Shown piece after piece: positions 55,653 to 64,000 of a stretch of DNA of 64,000 nucleotides. The number at the start of each line of letters is the position of its first letter. Position 1 is the stretch's first letter. Below the pieces are notes generated by a model. The model had not been told where the DNA came from. It saw nothing but the letters and a program-made list of their open reading frames with translations, and made no database searches. The DNA comes from Alkalidesulfovibrio alkalitolerans DSM 16529 (GTDB lineage Bacteria; Desulfobacterota; Desulfovibrionia; Desulfovibrionales; Desulfovibrionaceae), in the NCBI RefSeq assembly GCF_000422245.1, contig NZ_ATHI01000028.1:1-64000 (forward strand). The letters are read 5' to 3'. Both the position numbers and the translations under genes were made by a program.

Positions 55653-57185
55653 TCAACCGCCCACTGGAGCGATGCCCAGCCGGCCGAGGATTTCGGCGAG
55701 ACGCCCCTTGAGGTTGGTGGTGGTCTTGGCCAGAGCCTCGACGTTGATGACCGCCAGGATGTCCACCTTGGGCTCGGCCTGTTCCCACGCCTGGATAAGG
55801 GTCTGCTCAAGCTCCCGCTCGATTTGGAGCATCCGCATGAGGCCGTAGAGTTCCTTGGCGTTTCGGGACGTGAAAATGAACGCTCCGGGCCGCTCCTTGT
55901 CGGGGTCGAAAAGCTTGGCGCGGCGGATGCGCGTGAGCCCGGCAGCCGTGAGGCGTTCGATGCCCGGTGCGGGTACCCGCCGCGCCCGCGCCGTCTTCAG
56001 GACGACCTTTCCGCCTTCATCCGCCAGCCGTTCCTTGAGGATGGACAAAAACCGCCCTTCAAGCAGGGCGTGAATGGTCCGATACAGACTCTCCGCCTCG
56101 AAGTTCTGCACCGTCTCCCGGTAAGGTCTGGGGTCCGTGATGCCAAGCGTGCCAATGCCCGCGGTGAAGTCGTCGCGGACGATGTCGTGGATCAAAACGC
56201 AGCCCACGGCCATTGCCGTGACCTGTTCTCGGACGAATTCGAGGCGGGCGGTCTCTTCGGGGGAGACCCCGTCGTTTCCCGCAGCGGCGCGTTCCTTGAT
56301 GATTTCCAGAAACTGTTCGGCCACGACATCCATGCACACGATCGCCGCCGTGTGCAGTCTTTGCTCCCGCGTCATGCGGTCGCCGAAGACATCCTGCTCC
56401 GAGGCCAGGGCCTCGAAGACGAGTTTTCGCGCCAACACTCCCTGAGGGTTCTCGCCTATCTCCTCGAACGCCTTTTGGACACGCGTTTTTTCAATTTTTC
56501 GGCCATCGCCCTTGATCTGGTCCAACATGCTGTCGAACGGAAACTGCACAACGAGCGTGTTTTGCTCTTTGCGTAAGCTGTAGCGCTCTTCGCGGATCAT
56601 TCGCTCGTGACTTTCGTCGACCCGTCGTGCGATGAAACCGTCCAAAAGCTCTTTCCAGTAGCGATCGTTCATTTCCAGGCGCTCTGTGGCCTCGTCCATG
56701 ATCTCGATGGCGCCCTCTCCGAAAAAGGAGATGAGGGCTTCCTCGAAATTGTCGTGGATCAGCGCGGCGGAATAGACCGCTCCTTGAGCGCATTTGATGA
56801 GGACCGCCTCATTGTTCACGATCTGGGCCCGGAGCGAATCGGCCAGCGCGGCATCCCGTCCTTGCCCGGCCTTGCCGTACTGGGTGAGCAAATGCAGGAA
56901 GGTCGCTGTACAGCGCTTTACGAATTCATGTGCCGGGTGGGCGTTCGAGCGGTAGCCCAGGGTGTTGATGACGCCGTTTTGTTGAACCTGGAGCAGGGGG
57001 AATTCGTTGATGCGGTTCTTGTTGATGCGGATGAACTCAAGGAGCATCTCGCGTTCCATGACGTCGCGCAATGCACCCCTTTCCTTGAGCAGCGCGAGCT
57101 TACGCAGATAGGCCGCTAGCCGGTCGTGGATTTCGGCTGGAGGGGAGGCGTCTTGTTCCTGGGGCGTCACGGTCGTGTTCTGCAT
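55653..57185 (-). CDS. Protein of unknown function, 510 residues
   Basis: A long, soluble, mostly helical protein with no signal peptide or membrane segment. I recognise no domain. It is rich in charged helices (for example TRVQKAFEEIGENPQGVLAR, then RMLQIERELEQTLIQAWEQA). The start at 57185 uses GCGGCGAAAGG upstream. Codon use and amino-acid composition look like a genuine gene, in contrast with antisense shadows. It faces away from hldE, sharing the 209-base region between them. Conserved histidines within ALIHDNFEEALISF and VLIHDIVRDDFTAG hint at a repeated unit of about 250 residues. Confidence 0.78.
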   Translation of the reverse strand: MQNTTVTPQEQDASPPAEIHDRLAAYLRKLALLKERGALRDVMEREMLLEFIRINKNRINEFPLLQVQQNGVINTLGYRSNAHPAHEFVKRCTATFLHLLTQYGKAGQGRDAALADSLRAQIVNNEAVLIKCAQGAVYSAALIHDNFEEALISFFGEGAIEIMDEATERLEMNDRYWKELLDGFIARRVDESHERMIREERYSLRKEQNTLVVQFPFDSMLDQIKGDGRKIEKTRVQKAFEEIGENPQGVLARKLVFEALASEQDVFGDRMTREQRLHTAAIVCMDVVAEQFLEIIKERAAAGNDGVSPEETARLEFVREQVTAMAVGCVLIHDIVRDDFTAGIGTLGITDPRPYRETVQNFEAESLYRTIHALLEGRFLSILKERLADEGGKVVLKTARARRVPAPGIERLTAAGLTRIRRAKLFDPDKERPGAFIFTSRNAKELYGLMRMLQIERELEQTLIQAWEQAEPKVDILAVINVEALAKTTTNLKGRLAEILGRLGIAPVGG

Positions 57186-57394
57186 CCTTTCGCCGCGGAG
57201 AAATCCGGATTTAGGGGGGAAGGCGGCCCCGTTCGTTTTCGAAACCGTTACACCAGAAGCCGGAACATGAGAAGACCTGATCTGCGGCGGTGCGAGCAGG
57301 TGCGTTTCGGTCTCGGACCTTTGGCATATTGAACCCGGAACGAAAAGGACGTAAGAGGACGGGGCCTTTCCACGTCCAAACGAAGAAGCCGCGC

Positions 57395-58849
57395 ATGACA
57401 ACGAAACAAACCGTCCCGGCCGTTCCCGACCTAAGCGCCGTCACCGTCATCGTCATCGGCGACGTGATGCTCGATCAGTACATTTGGGGGGAGGTCAGCC
57501 GTATATCGCCCGAAGCTCCCGTGCAAATCGTGCGCGTGGCGCGCAAGACCTATACTTTGGGCGGCGCGGGCAACGTAGCCGCAAACCTTGCAGGGCTTGG
57601 ATGCCGCAGCGTCTGCATCGGGCTTTGCGGCTCGGACGAGCCGGGTCGCGAACTGCGCAGGACTTTTGCTGACCTGCCCATCGCGGTGTGTCTTTTCGAG
57701 GAGGATGGCAGGCCGACCACCGTCAAATCCAGGGTCATGGGGCGTGGGCAGCAGCTACTCAGGCTTGACGAGGAGCATACGGCCCGGGTGGACGACATTA
57801 CGGCGTCGCGCATTCTTGAGGAGTTCATGACGTATCTGCCTTCGGTCGATGCGGTGATCTGCTCCGATTACGGCAAGGGCGTCTTTTCCGGGATGCTCGC
57901 CTACGACATCATCTCCGCGTGCAAGGCGCGGGGAATTCCCGTCCTTGTAGACCCCAAGGGCGGCGATTGGACGCGCTACCAGGGGGCCACCTGCATCACG
58001 CCCAACACGGCGGAGTTCCTTCAGGTCGCCCAGTTCGACCCCACCGACGAAAAGGATCTCGATGCCCGGGCGGGCACGGCCATCAACGCCTTCAGCCTCG
58101 ATCAACTGCTCGTAACGCGCGGCGCGAAGGGGCTTTCGCTCTTCGTGCGGGGCCAGGAGCCTTGGCGTATCAAGGCCGAGGCGCGCGAAGTCTTCGATGT
58201 CTCGGGCGCGGGGGATACTGTCATCGCCACCTACGCGGCCGGGCTCGGCGCCGGCCTTTTGCCGCGCGACGCCGCAGCCCTGGCCAACGCCGCCGCAGGC
58301 GTCGTGGTCGGAAAGCTCGGCACGCAGCCCATTCTGCGTTCTGAGCTTGAGGAAACCCTGGTGCGCCGGGAGTTCGGCACGGCCCACAAGATCAAGCCCC
58401 AGGAACGGGCGCGGGCCATGGTCGAGACTTGGCGTGGGCAAGGTTCGCGTATCGTCTTCACCAACGGCTGTTTCGATCTCCTGCATGTGGGGCACATCGA
58501 CCTTTTACACAAGGCCGCCGCGCTCGGACAGCGCCTGATTGTGGGTCTCAATACCGACGCCTCGGTGCGCCGCCTGAAGGGTGACGCCAGACCCATTCTT
58601 CCCGAACACGAACGGGCCGCCCTGCTTGCGGCGCTCGAATGCGTGGATCTGGTCGTCCTCTTCGATGCCGACACGCCGCTCGATCTCATCGCCGCGCTCG
58701 AACCCGACGTGCTCGTCAAGGGCGGTGACTACACCGTGGAGACGGTCGTGGGCCATGAACTCGTCCTGGGTCGCGGCGGCAGCGTAGAGATCATCCCCCT
58801 CGTCCAGGGCAAGAGCACCACGGATCTGCTTGCCCGGATCAAGACGTAA
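57395..58849 (+). CDS. hldE: Bifunctional heptose-7-P kinase / heptose-1-P adenylyltransferase HldE
   Basis: A 484-residue fusion enzyme making ADP-heptose for lipopolysaccharide inner core. The N-terminal PfkB-type kinase (about residues 15-330) has YTLGGAGNVAANLAGLG and DVSGAGDTVIATYAAGL. The C-terminal nucleotidyltransferase (about 345-484) has FTNGCFDLLHVGHIDLLHKA with the HxGH site. Start at 57395 gives the normal N-terminus; the frame is open further upstream. Product enters the LPS pathway, so this is a Gram-negative envelope. A dispersed repeat follows the stop. Confidence 0.94.
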   Translation: MTTKQTVPAVPDLSAVTVIVIGDVMLDQYIWGEVSRISPEAPVQIVRVARKTYTLGGAGNVAANLAGLGCRSVCIGLCGSDEPGRELRRTFADLPIAVCLFEEDGRPTTVKSRVMGRGQQLLRLDEEHTARVDDITASRILEEFMTYLPSVDAVICSDYGKGVFSGMLAYDIISACKARGIPVLVDPKGGDWTRYQGATCITPNTAEFLQVAQFDPTDEKDLDARAGTAINAFSLDQLLVTRGAKGLSLFVRGQEPWRIKAEAREVFDVSGAGDTVIATYAAGLGAGLLPRDAAALANAAAGVVVGKLGTQPILRSELEETLVRREFGTAHKIKPQERARAMVETWRGQGSRIVFTNGCFDLLHVGHIDLLHKAAALGQRLIVGLNTDASVRRLKGDARPILPEHERAALLAALECVDLVVLFDADTPLDLIAALEPDVLVKGGDYTVETVVGHELVLGRGGSVEIIPLVQGKSTTDLLARIKT

Positions 58850-58857
58850 ACCCGTTT

Positions 58858-58979
58858 CAGGCTGCTGGAAAAGCCCCATCTGCTGGGTTGCCGCGAACAG
58901 TTCAAATCCTCGTGCAGGTCAAGCTGCGCGTGGCGTGAACTTTTTTGTGCCTTGCATTTGTGACTTTTTGAGCAGCCTG
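58858..58979 (+). repeat. Dispersed oriented 3'-end repeat, copy D (after hldE)
   Basis: A 122-bp element with perfect 9-base ends CAGGCTGCT and AGCAGCCTG, starting nine bases after the hldE stop. It includes ATCTGCTGGGTTGCCGCGAA, CAGTTCAAATCCTCG and TGCCTTGCATTTGTGAC, matching copies A and B in order and orientation. Confidence 0.78.
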
Positions 58980-59216
58980 GACGATAGATTGTGTCAGCAA
59001 GCTCTGAACCATTTCGCAGCCAGGCAACTGACCCGCGCGTTTGGCCTGAGGCCTTTGACCCGGCGTCGCGATCGCTTTGCGCAGCCGCTTGCAGCAAGAG
59101 CGTCGTGAAATTGGTTCTATTTAAAATCTAGATTCGCTCTTGATTAATTTGATAGATTAGTGTTTGAGGGGTGATAGCAGGTAAGCTGGAAAAAAGGTGA
59201 AAGTTGGGAGAGGGGT
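58980..59216. other. AT-rich intergenic region before the 140-residue gene
   Basis: A 237-base stretch with no gene I accept. The part 59110-59160 is strongly AT-rich (TTTAAAATCTAG, TTGATTAATTTGATAG) against the GC-rich background and is the probable promoter area for the next gene, but I cannot place a reliable -35/-10 pair. Confidence 0.5.
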
Positions 59217-59639
59217 ATGGCGCAGGTCGCGGCGCGCATCGGTGCAGAACTGGAGAGGCAGCTCAAGGCATTGTTCCGGACTAAGAGTGCCGGGGCGGAG
59301 TTTCTCCTTCCCTGGGCCATGCAGACGTTTGGCCGCGCCTTGGGGCAATTGAAAACCGAATTTTCGGCGTCCGAATTGAAGACTATCGTCGAGGCCTACA
59401 AGAAAGTCAGCCGTCTGCTCCCGGAACAGTGCCGCCAATCCTATTTCCTGCTCCGCATGCGCGAAGCCTGCGCCGATGAGAGCGTGCATCTTGTGCACGG
59501 CGCAAGCTGGCCCTCTCTCGAAAGAAAGCTCGAACGTTTGGATGATACTCGTGCCGCCGCTCTCATGGTCTGGGCGATCGCCTACTGGTCGAGTCCGGTC
59601 TGGGACGGCGTGGCGTTGGACGTCTATGTGCGGCCCTGA
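59217..59639 (+). CDS. Hypothetical protein (140 residues)
   Basis: A small soluble protein starting behind GGGAGAGGGGT. It is helical (AELERQLKALFRTKS, then FSASELKTIVEAYKKVSRLL) with a tryptophan-rich C-terminus (ALMVWAIAYWSSPVWDG). I do not recognise it. It overlaps the end of the convergent PqqD-like gene by 16 bases. The composition and ribosome site support a real gene; function is unknown. Confidence 0.65.
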   Translation: MAQVAARIGAELERQLKALFRTKSAGAEFLLPWAMQTFGRALGQLKTEFSASELKTIVEAYKKVSRLLPEQCRQSYFLLRMREACADESVHLVHGASWPSLERKLERLDDTRAAALMVWAIAYWSSPVWDGVALDVYVRP

Positions 59640-60058
59640 AGGCTTGCGCCGAGCGAGCTTGGCGGGTGCCGCAAGGCGATGATGCCCCTGCGGCCAAGCT
59701 CGCGCAGGAACGCGCTTATGGAGGCCTCGGCCTCGCGCGGCAGAATGCTGTAGCGTTTGGCGAGCATCTCGGAGAGGTCGCGTACGCTGTTGCGGCCGTC
59801 GATCCATTCCCAGACCGTGCCGCCCATACCGTCGAGTTGCAGGCGTTTGATGAGCGGCGAGCCGTCCCATATGCCCAGGCGGTAGGCCATGCGACCGAAC
59901 CAGAGGTTTGGCACGGCCGGATAGGTCAAGAGGAAGCTTCCTTCCCGCTGTTCCTCGCGAACCTCGGGATTTCGTACCGGCACGGCGGCCAGCGATTCCT
60001 CGCGGCTTGGACCGGGCGCGTGGGGCGCAGCTTTTTTCTTACGACCGAACAGTGGCAT
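59624..60058 (-). CDS. PqqD-like (RRE-fold) protein
   Basis: A 144-residue protein whose second half has the PqqD/RRE winged-helix pattern: LQLDGMGGTVWEWIDGRNSV, then LSEMLAKRYSILPREAE and FLRELGRRGIIAL. PqqD and related recognition elements bind leader peptides for modifying enzymes, but many PqqD-like proteins stand outside such pathways. The N-terminus is basic and proline-rich (GRKKKAAPHAPGPSREE), like an unstructured tail. It overlaps the preceding unknown gene by 20 bases, so they are coupled. No radical SAM or precursor-peptide gene is visible here. Confidence 0.8.
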   Translation of the reverse strand: MPLFGRKKKAAPHAPGPSREESLAAVPVRNPEVREEQREGSFLLTYPAVPNLWFGRMAYRLGIWDGSPLIKRLQLDGMGGTVWEWIDGRNSVRDLSEMLAKRYSILPREAEASISAFLRELGRRGIIALRHPPSSLGASLQGRT

Positions 60059-60911
60059 AGTCGCGACAGATAGCCTCGATCATGTCTTGGTTCAAGGGGC
60101 CGGAATCGCGCACGGCCACGGCCAGGATGCGATTGGCGGACATCTCGCGCCAGATGCGCAGGCACTGGTGGGCGCGACGCCTGAAGAGTCGCGAGATGAG
60201 TCGTCCGGCAAGGGATGCGGGGGCCTTGCTCCAGTTCACCCCTGGTCCGTCCCCGGCTTCGAACTCCTGGGGCGTCACGGCTTTGGTCAGATCGGGCCAG
60301 CGGATCATCCCCAGGTCGGCGAGTTCGGTCACCTCGAGGATCACGTCCGCAGGCCCCAGCCGTTCCAGGACCAGTTGTGCCCGCTTGCGGGCGAAGGTCA
60401 GGCCGAAATGGCCGGGTTTGAAGAAGAACGATTCCAGGACGAATCCGGCTGGAATTGTGGCCGTGATGTCGAAGAGGTCGAAAGACAGGGGCTGGTCTCG
60501 GGGAATCAGGCGCAGCGAATCGAGCCAGGCGAGGGCGGCTTCGCGATCGTCCGTGCGGGCTTGAAACAGCGCCCCGGCGCGCGCCGAAGAATCATGCAGC
60601 ACCGCGCCCAGGCCGGCTTCCGAGGTCGTTCGCCAGACATAGGGGAGAATGGTTCGTCCGTCCGATGGGGCGAACCCTTCGGTCCAGTCTTCCTGCGTGG
60701 CCTCGCCGTCTCCGGAAAAGGCCCGTTTGACTCGCGCGAAGTGCTTCTTGGGCGAAAAACGGCCGTTGATGGGCCGCCACTTGAGCGAGAGGATGGCCTC
60801 GCCCGGAGGACCGAGCCGGATCTCGGCCCTTCCCAGGGCCAACGGATCGAAATCGGCTGGAACCTCGCAGGCGATGCCGTTCCATGCGACGCGCTTGAGC
60901 TCGGTATCCAC
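60039..60911 (-). CDS. Hypothetical protein (290 residues)
   Basis: A soluble protein, beta-rich by eye, built of two similar-looking halves: the first begins VAWNGIACEVPADFDPLALG, the second LFDITATIPAGFVLESFFFK, each a strand pair with a similar PADF/PAGF turn. I know no family name. The start is GTG, immediately after the stop of the large membrane protein gene (TAG then GTG), so translation is probably coupled. It lies between that transporter-like gene and the PqqD-like gene, so it is likely a partner in the same system. Confidence 0.75.
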   Translation of the reverse strand: MDTELKRVAWNGIACEVPADFDPLALGRAEIRLGPPGEAILSLKWRPINGRFSPKKHFARVKRAFSGDGEATQEDWTEGFAPSDGRTILPYVWRTTSEAGLGAVLHDSSARAGALFQARTDDREAALAWLDSLRLIPRDQPLSFDLFDITATIPAGFVLESFFFKPGHFGLTFARKRAQLVLERLGPADVILEVTELADLGMIRWPDLTKAVTPQEFEAGDGPGVNWSKAPASLAGRLISRLFRRRAHQCLRIWREMSANRILAVAVRDSGPLNQDMIEAICRDYATVRS

Positions 60912-62873
60912 CTAGTACGCCAGTTTCCCCAATGATTTCAGAATGAGTGTGCAGCCCATGGCGAACATGCCGGTCAGGCCCATGCCACAGGAAAAGCCTG
61001 CGAGCAAGACCGGAGCATATTGCCGCCATTGCGCGCCGTAGCGTTTGAGGAAGTAGTAGCGGCCGAGCAGCGCCCCAATGAATTCGAGCAGATGGCCGTG
61101 CGGCGCAGTCTGTCCCAGGCCGCGCACAAGTCCGTAGATGAGCATCACGGGCAGTCCGAAGATCGAGAGTACGCCGTAGAGCAAAAGGCCAGCGACCATG
61201 GCTCCCCCGGCGATGATCGGAGAAAGCGCCTGGAAGAATGCGGAATTGCCCTCCAGGGTCGAGGTCTGCATGAGCAACTGGTTGAGCGCCTGCAAATGCC
61301 AGATTTCTTGGGCGTAGGGAAAATGCACGGACGGTATGGGTGCCAGCCGCCACAGGAATTGTGAGAAAAGCAGCGAGGCGATGAAGACCACGGGCCAAGC
61401 CACCACCTCGGCCTTGATGATGCCGCGAAGACTCGTGCCCGTCAGCTCGATCTGGCGGAACTGCACCGTGGCCTCGCCATAGTTGTGCATGGGGATTGGC
61501 GCGTACCAGATCTCGATGCCGGAATAGCCGAAGTATTTGGCTCCCGCGATGAAGCTCGCCTCACGCACCAGCGGCAGGTTGACCACCTGTCCCGCAATGC
61601 CCTCCATGCGCGCGGTGACGTAGGAGATGAACGGCGTGTAGACGAAGCCGTACAGGACGAAGAAGAGCCAGGGAAAGCCCGGCACGAGGACTACGCAGAT
61701 CAGCGTGTAAGCCAAGGTAGAGAAGAAATAGATGGCGATTGACAACCAGAAGTTTATGTCGCCGCGCTCTGGCCGTCCACGAATCAGATCCTTCCACGAG
61801 GCTCCGCCCGCGCCTTTGGTCTTGCGGAGCGAACGCACCACCTGCCAGATGCCGATGACGCCGATGGACAGGCCCAGGCCGATAGAGACGCTCATGTAGA
61901 AGTCGAAGTTGTTGGCGAAGAGCGTTTCCACCGTGCGCATGCCGGGATGCCAGCGATGCAGGAAGCCGGCTTCATAAAGGAACGGGTTGGCCGTCATGGT
62001 GAAAATCACGCCGAGGAAGCTGCCGATGACGGCCCAAAACGGCAGGACCATGCCCAGGAACAGTAGGCCCAGGTCGAGTTGGATGCCCGTGGCCACGGCG
62101 GGCAGTACGTCTTCCGTATAGGGCGTGAGCTCGATCCATGGGATGGGGATCAGCCGCACCGGCTCGGTGAAGATGAGCCCCGAGATGGCTGGCAGGAGCA
62201 CGTAAATCGCGCCGAAGGCCAAGCCTATTACCCCGCCGATGGAAAAGACCCGCCACTTCCATCCTTTGTCGCGTTCGTCCGTGGACTCAGCCAGGGCCAT
62301 GGTGCCGAGCGCTGCCACCGGAGCCATGGGGAAGGGCAGCTTCTCGATGTCCGAGGTGATGCGGTACATGGCGTAACCCAGGCCAAACTGGTCGATGCGC
62401 TGGATGAGTTGCGCACCGAAGAGCAGGAGGACCGGTATGAGCCAGTCCGTGTGGAAGAACGTGCGTTCGAGCAGGGATTCGGATGTGATGGCTGGGGCGA
62501 TCCAATCCGGGATGAACTCCGTGAGACCGAGCATGCGGGCGGCGTCGGACTGCACCAAGTACTGCTGCCACAAGAGTCCTTGGAAAGGCGAGGCCAGGGC
62601 CGCACCGGCCATGTAGTAGAGCAGGAATATCTCTTGTTGCTTGAGATGCGTGTAGGAGCGCTTGGCGATCTCCGCGAAGAGGATGATCGTCACCCAGCGT
62701 GCGGCCGGTCCTATGCCCTGGCCGATGACGAGTTGCAGGTACATGGAGCCGGGCATCATCAGGAAGCCGATGAACACGGCTCCCACGAGGGTCTTCCAGT
62801 CGAAGCCTTCCTCGAATTTCTCGGGCGGCTTCAGAAGGTCGCGGTATTCTTTAAGTTCCTTATCGTTGTACAT
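60912..62873 (-). CDS. Large polytopic membrane protein, OPT-like
   Basis: A 653-residue integral membrane protein with about 14 hydrophobic segments. Parts such as FLMMPGSMYLQLVIGQGIGP and LTGTSLRGIIKAEVVAWPVV with a following IPSVHFPYAQEIWHLQALNQ recall the oligopeptide transporter (OPT) superfamily, but similarity is partial and I cannot name the substrate. The start (ATG 62873) lies behind AAAGGGC. It is downstream of a second, related large membrane gene (from 62895) by 21 bases and directly before the 290-residue gene. Confidence 0.75.
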   Translation of the reverse strand: MYNDKELKEYRDLLKPPEKFEEGFDWKTLVGAVFIGFLMMPGSMYLQLVIGQGIGPAARWVTIILFAEIAKRSYTHLKQQEIFLLYYMAGAALASPFQGLLWQQYLVQSDAARMLGLTEFIPDWIAPAITSESLLERTFFHTDWLIPVLLLFGAQLIQRIDQFGLGYAMYRITSDIEKLPFPMAPVAALGTMALAESTDERDKGWKWRVFSIGGVIGLAFGAIYVLLPAISGLIFTEPVRLIPIPWIELTPYTEDVLPAVATGIQLDLGLLFLGMVLPFWAVIGSFLGVIFTMTANPFLYEAGFLHRWHPGMRTVETLFANNFDFYMSVSIGLGLSIGVIGIWQVVRSLRKTKGAGGASWKDLIRGRPERGDINFWLSIAIYFFSTLAYTLICVVLVPGFPWLFFVLYGFVYTPFISYVTARMEGIAGQVVNLPLVREASFIAGAKYFGYSGIEIWYAPIPMHNYGEATVQFRQIELTGTSLRGIIKAEVVAWPVVFIASLLFSQFLWRLAPIPSVHFPYAQEIWHLQALNQLLMQTSTLEGNSAFFQALSPIIAGGAMVAGLLLYGVLSIFGLPVMLIYGLVRGLGQTAPHGHLLEFIGALLGRYYFLKRYGAQWRQYAPVLLAGFSCGMGLTGMFAMGCTLILKSLGKLAY

Positions 62874-62894
62874 GCCCTTTCCGCCTTGCCCGGA

Positions 62895-64000
62895 CTAGTC
62901 CGGCAGCACTTGGTAGGCCAGCCCGGTATTGAGACCCACAGCGGCCCAGAAGCCGCCCATGAGGAAATCGCCCAGGATGAGTCCGTAGAAGAAGTAGCGG
63001 ACGCGCTTGAACAGCGCCACGCCGCCGTAACGCAGGCAGATCTGGTTTACCAGCCAGCCCACGAAGAAGCTGAACCACAGGATGCGCATGGATGAACTGT
63101 AGGTGGCAAGATAGCCGATGGGGTGCAGCGGCCACCAGGTGAAGCGGTGGTAACAGGCCACCAGCGCGGCCATGACAAGGGCTCCCACGGCCGCCCAACT
63201 CAGTATCTGCGGCTGGGTTCCCAGCGGTGCGTCTAAAAGACGCTTGACGTTGTCATAAACGTTGAGGGTCGTGCGCGTGGCCCATTCAAGTTCCAAGTCG
63301 CGCAGGCCATGGGTGTGGGCCAGGACCATCATGGCCCCGATGCTCACGATCACGCCAAGCACGATGACCAGGATAACGCCGGCCACGAAGAGTCCTTTGT
63401 TGCGGATGCCCTCGCCCACCTTGGCTCCATGGAAGAGCGAAGGGAGCAAGGATTCGCGCAGGTCCACGAAGAGTACCTTCTGGGCCGCGGCGGCCACGAG
63501 CAGGCCGGTGGAACCCAAGAATCCCGAGCCGAAGAGGGCGATCAGACCGTCGAGCGGCGCGGCCGTGAGAGTGAAGTAGGCTATGCCGCCCTGGCAGATG
63601 ATACGCGCGGCTACGAAGGAGACGATGAAGAACATGAGCAGCACCGCACCTGCGGCTACGGGACTCATGCCGAAATGCACGCACCAGCCGCCGAGCAAGG
63701 CGAGCGCGATCAAGCCCCCCCAGAACGCGGCACGCAGAGAAAACCATTCGCTCTCGCTGGCCTTGGCCCCAGTGAGGCCCAGGGCGCAACGCGCGATGAG
63801 CCCCAGGTGCGCCCGCGAAAGCCAGATGAGGAAGAGAAAGAAGACGCCGTAGGCCCCGATCATCTGCGTTTCCTCGACGGCGGTCAGGGTGGGGCCGAAG
63901 GTCACGCCCAGGGCCGAGGCGGGCATGGCTGCCCCCAGGACGTCGAGAACGCCGAACAGCAACGCGCCGAGGAGGAAGAAGATCCAGAGGCTTAGAGATA
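62895..64000 (-). CDS. DUF6785/DUF6784-like membrane protein, N-terminus beyond the window
   Basis: A membrane protein whose reading frame is open to the right window edge, so the true start lies outside; at least 368 residues are visible. At least eight hydrophobic segments are seen. The C-terminus (WWPLHPIGYLATYSSSMRIL, then QICLRYGGVALFKRVRYFF and LGDFLMGGFWAAVGLN) matches the pattern I know from DUF6785/DUF6784 transporter-like proteins. It is the first visible gene of the leftward set with the OPT-like protein; the pair may form one transporter complex. Confidence 0.78.
   Translation of the reverse strand, partial: SLSLWIFFLLGALLFGVLDVLGAAMPASALGVTFGPTLTAVEETQMIGAYGVFFLFLIWLSRAHLGLIARCALGLTGAKASESEWFSLRAAFWGGLIALALLGGWCVHFGMSPVAAGAVLLMFFIVSFVAARIICQGGIAYFTLTAAPLDGLIALFGSGFLGSTGLLVAAAAQKVLFVDLRESLLPSLFHGAKVGEGIRNKGLFVAGVILVIVLGVIVSIGAMMVLAHTHGLRDLELEWATRTTLNVYDNVKRLLDAPLGTQPQILSWAAVGALVMAALVACYHRFTWWPLHPIGYLATYSSSMRILWFSFFVGWLVNQICLRYGGVALFKRVRYFFYGLILGDFLMGGFWAAVGLNTGLAYQVLPD

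Overview
The window is high-GC, gene-dense bacterial chromosome with no phage, insertion sequence or CRISPR array that I can see. The gene set points to a sulfate-reducing Desulfovibrionales-type deltaproteobacterium (Desulfobacterota). This is inferred from hydrogenase maturation genes (hypA-hypB), an IscA/HesB-like selenoprotein, a CarD regulator beside pth, rplY (ctc type), prs, tRNA-Gln and ispE, abundant multi-PAS sensor kinases, and a large Tad pilus locus. It has not been checked by any search.

Layout. 1-2.0 kb (minus): an Nbp35/Mrp-type Fe-S carrier, hypB and hypA. 2.2-11.2 kb (plus): a CBS-ACT regulator-like protein, then a branched-chain-amino-acid-type ABC transporter (livG, livH, livM, binding protein, livF) interleaved with two acyl-CoA ligases. 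This looks like one uptake-and-activation unit for a carboxylic or amino acid. 11.4-12.2 kb (minus): two tandem HesB-like genes. The upstream one is unbroken only if an in-frame UGA is read as selenocysteine at the residue where its paralogue has cysteine. 12.4-14.4 kb (plus): pyrR, a DUF309 protein and a DMT-type permease. 14.6-28.0 kb (minus): argB, hslU, hslV, a macro-domain protein and an M16 protease in a tightly overlapped set, then an M48-TPR protease, rho, carD, pth, rplY, prs, tRNA-Gln, ispE and a Do-type protease. 28.1-35.5 kb: tRNA-Arg(CCU), a chemoreceptor, a binding-protein/histidine-kinase pair and a large hybrid kinase.

35.9-49.8 kb is a Tad (Flp) pilus locus. Three minor pilin/vWA genes run leftward and ten genes (flp to tadD) run rightward. 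Between them lies an NtrC-type sigma-54 activator, and near-consensus -24/-12 promoters drive both arms, so a sigma-54 switch for pilus production is likely. 49.9-55.6 kb holds another hybrid kinase, an HD-GYP phosphodiesterase, a receiver-only protein fused by overlap to cheD, and a TetR regulator. 55.6-58.9 kb holds a 510-residue protein I cannot assign and hldE (heptose synthesis). 59.2-64 kb ends in an uncharacterised set: two large membrane proteins (one cut by the window edge), an unknown soluble protein and a PqqD-like protein.

Across the window, four copies of a roughly 125-bp imperfect palindrome sit directly behind stop codons (livF, argB, the sigma-54 regulator, hldE). All have the same orientation relative to the gene, which suggests a mobile or 3'-end-processing element.
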